Below are positions 36,688-43,925 of a DNA stretch of 64,000 bases, piece by piece. The stretch lies in the NCBI RefSeq assembly GCF_025370105.1, contig NZ_JANQBK010000014.1, positions 62,001 through 126,000 of the forward strand, read 5' to 3'. The notes beneath the pieces are model-generated. The model saw nothing but the letters and a program-made list of their open reading frames with translations, was not told the origin of the DNA and did not search any database. The position numbers and the translations under genes were made by a program. The stretch is from Sphingomonas hylomeconis (lineage in GTDB: Bacteria > Pseudomonadota > Alphaproteobacteria > Sphingomonadales > Sphingomonadaceae). Numbering within the stretch: position 1 is the first letter of the stretch; each line of letters begins with the position of its first letter.

Positions 36688-37917
36688 ATGATCACCGTGT
36701 TCCAGAGCGACATCGCGCGCTTCTTGGCCATTCAGGCCCTCGGTCGTCAGCGCACTACCTATCCTGAACTGGCACGATCGGTAAGCTGGCCCCATCCGCA
36801 AGGTCGCGGCTTAGGCAAGCACCTCTGGGAGGTCCTGAACTATACCCACAATCAAGGACTGCCGTGCCTGACGTCGATCCTCTGCATCGCCGGTACACGC
36901 CGCCCGCCCGAAGGTGCGCTCGAGTTCATTCGCCAAGTCTATGGACCGACTGACATCGAAGCAGAGCAACAAAGGGTGTTCGAGTTCGACTGGGCGTCGG
37001 TGGCCGCGCTAGCGTTCGAGCAGCAGATCGCGCCGGAAATCGACTTCGGCCGCATCTACGCCACCCGTACCTGGGGCTTCGACCCCATGGAATGGGGTAT
37101 GACCGGGTTCACCGATGAAGCGACGCGCGATCAGATCCTTGAGCGAATGGATGGTAGGCCGATCTACATCGTCTATTTTTGCAGCCAGCACGCCGAAGCG
37201 ATCGAAGGTAGGGATGGCAGGTTTACGATCGCGCCGGAGAACGTGGCGCGAGTGCTCGGTATAGTCGAGGTTCAACCGGAGAAGGCGGCTCACGATACCC
37301 ATACGGCGCCCGACGCGGTGCAGGATATGCTGGAGCTATGGGGTAGGCCGCGCTGGCAATTCGGCCTTACGAACAGCCGGGCCTGGGAGTTCGTCAACCC
37401 GCCCTGGACCCGTGAAGCGCTACCGCATGCACGCTCGATGTCATGGGAGGCGACGCGCGGCATCGTCGATTTGACGGAGGAGGAGAAGCGTCTGATCCGG
37501 CAATACGCGCTCCGTGAGGTTGCCGTCTATGGTCACGAGTTGCGGCAGTTGGCCTATGCGCTTCGGGAACCCATGCACACAACCTATCTGGCGGTGTGCG
37601 AGGATGCCGATCTGCTGGCCAAGACGCGGGCGCCCGCCGGGGCCAAGCTCGTAAAGATCGGCGTATCGGGTGACACAGAACGCCGCCTGCGAGATCTGAA
37701 CGATCATCATTTTGCGAAGATCTTCGGACTGAGCTTCCGGATGCTGGCGACCCAACGATGGCCGAGTCAGGACGAAGCATTGGCCCGCGAGGCGGCCGCA
37801 CTCGAATGGGCACTCGTCAACGCAAGCGCGCACGCGTCCGGTGAATATTTCTTCATGACGGAACGGGAGACGATGGATGCAGTGACGAAAGTGAAGCCGC
37901 CCAAGCGTGTGCGCTGA
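36688..37917 (+). CDS. Protein with C-terminal GIY-YIG-like (T5orf172-type) domain
   Basis: A 409-aa protein. The C-terminus (~300-395) resembles the T5orf172/GIY-YIG nuclease-like family: TTYLAVCEDADLLAKTRAPA, KLVKIGVSGDTERRLRDLN and a trailing YFFMTERE. The N-terminal ~270 residues are not recognised; they contain PELARSVSWPHPQGRGLGKH and GRPIYIVYFCSQHAEAIEGR, possibly a DNA-binding module. It stands alone in the island. Classical GIY-YIG catalytic residues cannot be assigned with certainty, so nuclease activity is open. Confidence 0.6.
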   Translation: MITVFQSDIARFLAIQALGRQRTTYPELARSVSWPHPQGRGLGKHLWEVLNYTHNQGLPCLTSILCIAGTRRPPEGALEFIRQVYGPTDIEAEQQRVFEFDWASVAALAFEQQIAPEIDFGRIYATRTWGFDPMEWGMTGFTDEATRDQILERMDGRPIYIVYFCSQHAEAIEGRDGRFTIAPENVARVLGIVEVQPEKAAHDTHTAPDAVQDMLELWGRPRWQFGLTNSRAWEFVNPPWTREALPHARSMSWEATRGIVDLTEEEKRLIRQYALREVAVYGHELRQLAYALREPMHTTYLAVCEDADLLAKTRAPAGAKLVKIGVSGDTERRLRDLNDHHFAKIFGLSFRMLATQRWPSQDEALAREAAALEWALVNASAHASGEYFFMTERETMDAVTKVKPPKRVR

Positions 37918-37995
37918 GCTAGCCGATTTTTTTGAGCGGCTCTCCCGGTCATCCCTGGACGCCTATTATGCCCACGCATCTATCGATCGGGGCGA

Positions 37996-38241
37996 CTACC
38001 GTCTGGCGCGCCGCTTCATCCAATCGAACTCGTCTTCGTTGATCTCTTCGACCTCGACGCTGATCTTGCTGCCAGCGAGGCTCGCGGCGTTTCTTTTCAT
38101 CATCCCAATGTCGTAGGACCTTTCAACGTAGAAGAAGCTGGTGACGCCGGTATGATCGGCATCACGGCCATTGAACTGCGCTTTGATATCGAGATGCTTG
38201 GTGCGCGATCCCCCAATAAGCCTGATGGAATAGTAGGGCAT
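37996..38241 (-). CDS. Small hypothetical protein, downstream of the Rossmann-type gene
   Basis: An 81-aa protein (MPYYSIRLIGGSRTKHLDIK at its start) with alternating beta/helix character and a basic end (DWMKRRARR). A GAGAGG ribosome site precedes the ATG at good spacing. It lies 102 bases after the Rossmann-type gene on the same strand and may belong to its operon. No family was recognised. Confidence 0.55.
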   Translation of the reverse strand: MPYYSIRLIGGSRTKHLDIKAQFNGRDADHTGVTSFFYVERSYDIGMMKRNAASLAGSKISVEVEEINEDEFDWMKRRARR

Positions 38242-38343
38242 CGGCTACCTCTCGCTTCGGTTCTACATTCCAGGTCAAACCATGCTCGCCTGGCTAGTGG
38301 GGTCGGCCGCCTCGCCGCGCCGGCTGGATTTGGCCTGCGATGT

Positions 38344-38976
38344 TTATGTTCCAGTAGCCGCGGGTGCGGCAACAAGCCAGGCAGCGACGATCCGCTCAAA
38401 GTCGACATACGGAATATGTTCGGCGTCGAATTCCAGAGCCGCTGCGAGATCCGGCAGATCCGCGAGAAACGCCTCATAGACGCCGCGCACGCGCGCGGCG
38501 CTCGGCAAGTCGCGACGCGAGACATTGGCTAGCCAGTCGCGGGCTTTTTCCAGAGCGCGGATTGGTTCGCCATCATATCCATGGATGTCCATGCCGGCGA
38601 GGTCGGAGATGAAACGCTGATAGCGATATTGCTCGACGTCGAGGATCAGGACGCGCTTCACCTTCTGGTGCTTGCCGCCATAGCGCTTGGCGCCAAGAAA
38701 GAGCCCGAGCTCCAGCGGCATGTTGAAGCGCGGTAGCTGATGGATCGCGTCCAACTCGGTACGTGACAGGTCATGAATGCCGTATCGGCAATCGGCGATC
38801 AGGCCATAGATCTTCTCGATTCGGGTCTGGCCGCCATCGTCGAGCTCGCGAGCCGATCTGGGCCTGAATCCGCAGACCAGAATGGAAAAGATAAGCGCAC
38901 GAAAGGTCGGTGCAAACGCATCATCGAAGGGGCAATTGATGAAGACATCGTCTGCTGACGTCGCGCCAGAAGCCAA
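38344..38976 (-). CDS. Rossmann-type (TIR/nucleoside deoxyribosyltransferase-like) protein
   Basis: A 210-aa protein starting with a TIR- or NDT-like first strand, ADDVFINCPFDDAFAPTFRAL, then GGQTRIEKIYGLIADCRYGI and HDLSRTELDAIHQLPRFNMP followed by LELGLFLGAKRYG. The last has the layout of the NDT/TIR active-site helix with an acidic residue (Glu in PLELG). The second half is helical. TIR-related folds hydrolyse NAD+ or related nucleotides in several defence systems, but the substrate here is unknown. It begins with TTG two bases after the stop of a 54-aa Lys-rich gene, clearly one operon. Confidence 0.65.
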   Translation of the reverse strand: MASGATSADDVFINCPFDDAFAPTFRALIFSILVCGFRPRSARELDDGGQTRIEKIYGLIADCRYGIHDLSRTELDAIHQLPRFNMPLELGLFLGAKRYGGKHQKVKRVLILDVEQYRYQRFISDLAGMDIHGYDGEPIRALEKARDWLANVSRRDLPSAARVRGVYEAFLADLPDLAAALEFDAEHIPYVDFERIVAAWLVAAPAATGT

Positions 38977-38977
38977 G

Positions 38978-39142
38978 CTATTTCTTCTTGGCCAAGACGC
39001 TCTTCACGGCGGCGGTGATCCGTTTGTCGGAAACGCTGCTCTTCTTTGTCACAATCGGCGCCATCACCACACGACCGGTCGCCGCGCTGCGACCCAGCAC
39101 GACGGGCTTCTTTACGGTGACGGTGTTCGAGCGCGTTGCCAT
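38978..39142 (-). CDS. 54-aa Lys/Val-rich small protein, partner of the Rossmann-type gene
   Basis: MATRSNTVTVKKPVVLGRSA is followed by a short beta-like core and ends in SDKRITAAVKSVLAKKK. It is strongly basic. The ATG at 39142 is preferred over an in-frame GTG upstream, which falls in a tandem repeat. With two bases between this gene and the next, they are read together, an arrangement seen in toxin-antitoxin or effector-regulator pairs. A nucleic-acid-binding or antitoxin role is only suggested by charge and position. Confidence 0.6.
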   Translation of the reverse strand: MATRSNTVTVKKPVVLGRSAATGRVVMAPIVTKKSSVSDKRITAAVKSVLAKKK

Positions 39143-39182
39143 GCCCGGAATATGAGCCTCTCGCACTGGAAGCGCAAGCGCA

Positions 39183-39213
39183 ACGCGCCACGCGCCACGC
39201 GCCACGCGCCACG
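39183..39213. repeat. Tandem heptamer repeat (ACGCGCC x4)
   Basis: Four direct copies of ACGCGCC and a partial fifth lie between the 54-aa gene and the serine-protease gene. It is too short and simple to be a CRISPR array. It probably arose by slippage and could affect read-through from the protease gene. Confidence 0.8.
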
Positions 39214-39231
39214 GATACTGCGGGTCTGGGC

Positions 39232-40083
39232 TTATTTCCAGGGCTCGCTGTCGCCCACGTCGAAACTGATCGCATCGGCAAAGGGCCTGAGCACCTCGCT
39301 CGGAAGAGCATAGGTGATGGGAAGATCGATCTCGCCCGATGTCAGCCCGCTCGTTACCATGCCCAGCACGACGCCAGTTCGCGGGTCGCAGACGACGCCG
39401 CCGCTAATCCCGTTCAGTGCGACCGAGCTGATCTGGAAGAGCCTTGTCTCACCCGGCCTTATCGCCGGGATGATCGCGCTGATGATGCCGTCGAAGAACG
39501 AAGGCTGGATCAGTCCGCGATTAGTCGAGTTCGCGAAGAACATCTGCCGACCGAGCGGAAACCCGCCGATCAGGACGCGGTCACCGACACCCACCCTAGT
39601 CGAATCTCCCCAGGTCACGGGCGGCACCTCGTACGGAAATTCCGGCGTTTCCGTCGCGGGGCAAATCAGGATCCCTGCATCGATACCGGGACCGCCATCC
39701 TCGAAACGCATGTCATAATATTTGGCGATCGCCGCGAACGGGTAGGGGCGCTGGGCCGGGACGCCGTTCAGTCGGGTGTTGGCGAGAAGATAGGCCTCGC
39801 GTTCCTGGAAACGCAGCGCCTCAATCACGTGCCAGCAGGTGTAGAGCTTGCCTCGCCCTGCTTGGAAAGCCGTGCCTTGGATATCGAGGCCGATATGTTC
39901 ATGCGCCTCGTCTTGTATCGCCATGTGGAGCGAGGCGTCGCCCTTGGGCACGCTGGCCTGGTTGCCGACGGGCACGATCGACCGTGCCAGCCGGGAGATC
40001 GGCGTGTCGCGACCGCGGGATGTCCAGGGCACACGCGCCAGCGCCTCTTTGAAATCTGTCGGGCGAGTGTTTCGCTTGGCCAT
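39232..40083 (-). CDS. Trypsin-like serine peptidase (island-borne)
   Basis: A 283-aa cytoplasmic protein of the trypsin/DegP-like fold without a signal peptide or PDZ domain. The triad is visible: His85 in YTCWHVIEAL, Asp135 in GPGIDAGILI and Ser228 in LNGISGGVV. It starts at the ATG at 40083 (MAKRNTRPTD...); upstream in-frame codons are not convincing. On the same strand 89 bases downstream are the 54-aa, Rossmann-type and 81-aa genes, so it may head a four-gene unit. Trypsin-like domains occur in several antiphage systems as proteolytic activators. Confidence 0.8.
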   Translation of the reverse strand: MAKRNTRPTDFKEALARVPWTSRGRDTPISRLARSIVPVGNQASVPKGDASLHMAIQDEAHEHIGLDIQGTAFQAGRGKLYTCWHVIEALRFQEREAYLLANTRLNGVPAQRPYPFAAIAKYYDMRFEDGGPGIDAGILICPATETPEFPYEVPPVTWGDSTRVGVGDRVLIGGFPLGRQMFFANSTNRGLIQPSFFDGIISAIIPAIRPGETRLFQISSVALNGISGGVVCDPRTGVVLGMVTSGLTSGEIDLPITYALPSEVLRPFADAISFDVGDSEPWK

Positions 40084-40816
40084 GAACACCTTTCTAGTCG
40101 CCCGCAGAAGGCGGCAGATGGGCGCAGTATAACCCAGCTGCACGAACAGCGATGGGTGCCGCCGTCTTCTGGTCAGAGATCGACGACTATGCGCCGCACG
40201 GGAACGACGCGGGAAGCGCCCTCCTTGCGATATTCAAACGCTGGAACAAGCGAAAACCTACGGCCTCCTACGAGGGCTACATCGACCGGCCGCTTAGCAA
40301 ATAGGGATTCATCGTCGCGGGAACGACAGCTATCGCGAGTGCAGCTCCCGAAAGCGGACCGACGGTAAACGGCCAGCCGTTCCCATTCCCTGCCATCGCC
40401 TGCTCATTTCCGGAACGTCCGGTGTTCGACTGGGAGCCGCCGTTCCCGGCCCAACTCGGAAATGACCGCAATGTCCCAACTCAGGCCGTTCCGAGCGGCT
40501 GGCTGGAACGGCCAAATTGGTCAAACCGCGTAAATTAATGAGTGACTGCTTTTGGGAAGCGGCAAGGGCAGCGTGAGTGACCGAAAATGGGTCTTCTCTA
40601 GCGTGCACAGCCCCTGACAGGTACGTCCCAAGATTGGACGCTCTATCATATTGCGTCTCCAGCTCGGCCGCGCTTATCTTGCCCCCAGGTTAGCGAGCTG
40701 AGCTCCAGACCTGAGGACAGTGGAAGCGACAAAGTCGCTTTAGGCGCGAGCAGAAGCTCTTCCCGGTCGGCGCAAGCCGCTGCGCACCGCATTGAACAGA
40801 TCAATGCAGGTGAATA
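40084..40816. other. Gap without supported genes
   Basis: About 730 bases. It contains degenerate-looking sequence with many GGAACGGCC-type motifs of the kind often found between sphingomonad genes. Short open frames have no ribosome site. The promoter of the protease gene should lie just right of 40083. Confidence 0.35.
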
Positions 40817-41158
40817 ATGTCAAATATACAAAAACTGCGCGACGCGTCTTTTCGCAATCAGGAAGGACTCTGCTATTACTGCCAGGAGCCTATGTGGCGG
40901 AACGATCCGGCCGCATTCGCGAAGACCCATACCCTATCTCTAGCGCTGGCGCGCCGGCTTCAGGCTACCGCTGAACATCTAACGCCGCGGTGTAAGGGAG
41001 GCGACGACGGGGGAGCAAATATCGTTGCCGCCTGTCTCTACTGCAATACTCAAAGGCACAGGGCACGCACGACGCTCCGGCCGGATGAATATTTGCGAAA
41101 AGTGCGGAAGCGGGTCGCTTCAAACAGGTGGCATAGCGTGCGCCTTGAGGGATCGTGA
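40817..41158 (+). CDS. Small HNH endonuclease
   Basis: A 113-aa protein consisting of little more than an HNH fold: CYYCQEP gives the first CxxC, ATAEHLTPRCKGGDDGGANI holds the catalytic His and the Asn, and ACLYCNTQRHR gives the second CxxC. The ribosome site CAGGTG lies five bases before the ATG. Stand-alone HNH proteins of this size occur in phages and islands. It has no visible partner and may be a homing- or restriction-type nuclease. Confidence 0.85.
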   Translation: MSNIQKLRDASFRNQEGLCYYCQEPMWRNDPAAFAKTHTLSLALARRLQATAEHLTPRCKGGDDGGANIVAACLYCNTQRHRARTTLRPDEYLRKVRKRVASNRWHSVRLEGS

Positions 41159-41544
41159 CGATCGACCGGCAGCGCCGCGTCGCGCTCCCTAGATCTTTTG
41201 CTTCGACCCGCCGACTGCTCAAAACTCGAAAGCTGAACGAGAGGCCGCTTTCGGATCGCCAATAAAGCGGTCTGAATGTCATGTTGTGGGTCTTTCGCCT
41301 CCAGTTGTGAACTGACGAAGTCCACATTTTGCATGTGACAGACTTCTAACGTCGGCAGTCACCGCACGGCCATCGCTCGCAAACGGAGCCATCTCGACAA
41401 TCAAAAGTGGAGCAAGAGTGGCCGCGCTTGTGTGGGCGAGGTTTCAGTCGGCGCGCGAGGAAAAGCGTGCTGGCGCGGGAGTCGGTGGGTGGAGCACGGA
41501 ATTGGCTGGGCATCGCGCCGAACCCTTTGGTAGAGTGATTGCAT
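41159..41544. other. Gap without supported genes
   Basis: About 390 bases, no supported coding region. The last ~60 bases should carry the promoter of the MNT-HEPN gene. No clear terminator for the HNH gene was found. Confidence 0.35.
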
Positions 41545-42468
41545 ATGCGTACCGACCTCGACCATCTGCCGCACGCAAAGCAGCGCGAACTCGACCGGGT
41601 GGTGCAGATCCTTTTCGAGGAATTCGGCGACGCGACCAAACTGGCGACCGGCGACAAGAAGGCGGGGCGCGTCCTAAAGATCATTCTCTACGGCAGCTAT
41701 GCGCGCGGAGGCTGGGTCGACGAGCCGCATACGGCCAAAGGGTACCGTTCCGACTTCGATCTGCTGATCATCGTCAATCAGGACGAACTGACCGACCGGC
41801 TCGATTATTGGGCGAAGGCCGACGAGCGGCTGACCCGCGAACTGGCGATCACTGGCACACTACACACGCCGGTCAACTTTATCGTCCACACCTTGCAGGA
41901 GGTGAATGATGGTCTCGCGCACGGACGCTACTTCTTCATGGACGTCGCCCGCGAGGGGATCGCGCTCTACCAAACCAATGACACCGAGCTCCACCAGCCC
42001 AAGCCGAAGACGCCTGAGCAGGCGCTTGCGATGGCTCGGGAGTACTTTGAGGAATGGCTCCCGAGTGCAATGGGGCGATATAAGCTCGCGCGCTACGCGA
42101 TGCAGGAGGGACTGCTCAAAGACGCCGCTTTCGATCTACATCAGACCACGGAGCGGCTGTACCACTGCATACTGCTGGTGGTAACCTTCTACACGCCACA
42201 TGTTCACAACCTCGGCTTCCTCCGCACCCAGGCCGAGCGTCTTGACCGCCGTCTGTTCGATGTGTGGCCGCGCAGCAATCGCAAGGATCGGGGCGCTTTC
42301 GAAAAGCTCAAAGAGGCTTATGTAAAAGCGCGCTATTCGAAACATTACCGGATCAGCGAGGAAGAGCTGACCTGGCTTGGCGAGCGGGTCGAGGACCTCG
42401 GCCGCGTTGTCCACATCATCTGCACCGAGAAGATTGCCGAGCTCGAGGCGGCGACCGCCAGGGCCTGA
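41545..42468 (+). CDS. Nucleotidyltransferase (MNT)-HEPN fusion protein
   Basis: A 307-aa protein. The N-terminal half is a minimal nucleotidyltransferase: ILYGSYARGGWVDEPHTAKG followed by SDFDLLIIVNQDE, i.e. GSxxxG and the DxD metal site. The C-terminal half (~150-300) is a HEPN domain: AFDLHQTTERLYHCILLVVT, with helices before and after and an RxxxxH-like region less clear. In two-gene form MNT/HEPN pairs are toxin-antitoxins, in which MNT AMPylates the HEPN RNase; the fused form probably folds both functions into one protein. It stands alone between the defence genes and the element's housekeeping block. Confidence 0.82.
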   Translation: MRTDLDHLPHAKQRELDRVVQILFEEFGDATKLATGDKKAGRVLKIILYGSYARGGWVDEPHTAKGYRSDFDLLIIVNQDELTDRLDYWAKADERLTRELAITGTLHTPVNFIVHTLQEVNDGLAHGRYFFMDVAREGIALYQTNDTELHQPKPKTPEQALAMAREYFEEWLPSAMGRYKLARYAMQEGLLKDAAFDLHQTTERLYHCILLVVTFYTPHVHNLGFLRTQAERLDRRLFDVWPRSNRKDRGAFEKLKEAYVKARYSKHYRISEEELTWLGERVEDLGRVVHIICTEKIAELEAATARA

Positions 42469-42959
42469 CCTATGCGGTCTCGCTCATTGCGGCGATATCT
42501 CCTGATCCGTTCTCGCGCGCTCGGTGGCGCGCTCATCTCCGCCACCGTCTGCCTGTCAAAACTCGCAGTTTCGGTCTTCACGACAAGAAGAAGCGAAGGC
42601 GGGGTGGGATGGGTGTGTCGCCGGGAAGAGCGGTGTCGCCGCGACAGCGGTGATGCCACTCGCCGGACCTGGTTATAAGCTGCAGCAGGATGCGTCCGAC
42701 AGGGAAGCAGGCCGCGTCCTACCTTCCGTCGTCGTGCATCGTCACGGCCACCCCGGCTTCCATCCCGGCGGCACAACCGGCGCGCGATCCAGGCGCGCAC
42801 CACGGCTCTGGCCGTGAGGCACGCAACTCGCAAGGCCATGCGGTTCTCGCGCAGTCGGGAACGCAGGCCTGCCACGGCCGCGCGTGATCCGGCTATCTCG
42901 CGAGACATTTTTGCTGCGGGTGGAGGGGAGAGGGGCGTGCCTTCGGCGGAGGTGCCGCC
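42469..42959. other. Gap before the toprim gene
   Basis: About 490 bases. No supported gene is visible. The end of the gap has the GGAGGTG ribosome site of the toprim gene. The change to very GC-rich, strongly codon-biased DNA begins here and marks the start of the element's housekeeping block. Confidence 0.4.
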
Positions 42960-43925
42960 ATGCCGAACACGACCCAGCTGTCCACCGATCTCACTCTCCA
43001 GGCGCAGGCCGCCGCGCTTGTCGGCGCCCTGGGCGGTGCCTGGCACGAACGGGGCAGCATGTGCCGTTGCCCGGCGCATGACGATCGCACGCCAAGCCTG
43101 TCGGTCCGCGTCGGCGAGCGCGCGCTGCTGTTCAAATGCTTCGCCGGCTGTACCGCCGCCGAGATCCTCGCTGCCCTTCGCCGACTGCGCATACCGGTGT
43201 CGCCAGCGTGCCACGCCCCGGCTGCGATGCGCTTACTTCTGCCGCATGACCCGGCCATGTCGGCACGGGCCGTGCAGATCTGGCGCTCGGCGCGGCGCCT
43301 GGCCGGGTCACGCGGCGAGGCCTATCTTGCCGCACGCGGCATCCGCACCGGGTCGGTGGCACTGCGCTATCATCCGCATACGCCGATCGGCCGCGGCCAC
43401 GCCGTCCGCTTCCGGCCTGCGCTGATCGCTGCCGTCCGCCAGGGCGATGCGGTTGTCGCGGTCCAGCGCCTGTTCCTCGATCCGGGGCGTCCCGCGCTGG
43501 CCGCCGATATGGTCCAGCCGAAGCGCCTCCTCGGTCGCCCCGGATCGGGCGCGGTGATGTTGGCGACCGCCGGCAACCGGCTCGGTCTGGCCCAGGGCGT
43601 CGAGACCGCCCTTTCCGCCGCTGCCCTGCTCGACATGCCCGTCTGGGCCGCGCTTGGCAGCGAGCGGCTGCCTCGTGTCGATATCCCCGCCGGCGTGCGG
43701 CGGTTGGTCCTCCTGCCCGACAATGATCGTGCCGGGCGGCTCGCCGCACGCCGTGCGCGCGAGGCGCATCTGCGCGATGATCTCGAGATCGAGACGCTGT
43801 GGCCATGGGCGGGGCTGAACGACTGGAACGACGTGCTGCGGCAGGAAGGGGAGAGGGGTGGAGGACGGGTTGCGGCCAGCGGTCTGACGGTCAGGGCGCG
43901 CCGCCATGACAAGGAACCACCATGA
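42960..43925 (+). CDS. Toprim-domain protein, primase-like
   Basis: A 321-aa protein. The N-terminal zinc finger has C35-x-C37, His40, C60 and C64 (MCRCPAH; LFKCFAGC), like the CHC2 primase finger. A middle segment and a toprim domain follow, with QGVETALSAAAL (catalytic Glu) and VLLPDNDRAGRLAARRA (acidic DxD-like pair). Such proteins are common on alphaproteobacterial plasmids and integrative elements and may prime or help replicate the excised element. A GGAGGTG ribosome site lies before the ATG, and ATGA overlap couples it to parB downstream. Confidence 0.88.
   Translation: MPNTTQLSTDLTLQAQAAALVGALGGAWHERGSMCRCPAHDDRTPSLSVRVGERALLFKCFAGCTAAEILAALRRLRIPVSPACHAPAAMRLLLPHDPAMSARAVQIWRSARRLAGSRGEAYLAARGIRTGSVALRYHPHTPIGRGHAVRFRPALIAAVRQGDAVVAVQRLFLDPGRPALAADMVQPKRLLGRPGSGAVMLATAGNRLGLAQGVETALSAAALLDMPVWAALGSERLPRVDIPAGVRRLVLLPDNDRAGRLAARRAREAHLRDDLEIETLWPWAGLNDWNDVLRQEGERGGGRVAASGLTVRARRHDKEPP

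Noticed and set aside
38344..38976. Thoeris ThsB or another named TIR system
   Set aside because: The fold is TIR/NDT-like at most and no ThsA-like NAD-binding effector is nearby, so a named system is not supported.
39183..39213. Possible CRISPR or VNTR array
   Set aside because: The unit is seven bases with no spacers; it is only a short tandem repeat. No CRISPR array or cas gene was found anywhere in the window.
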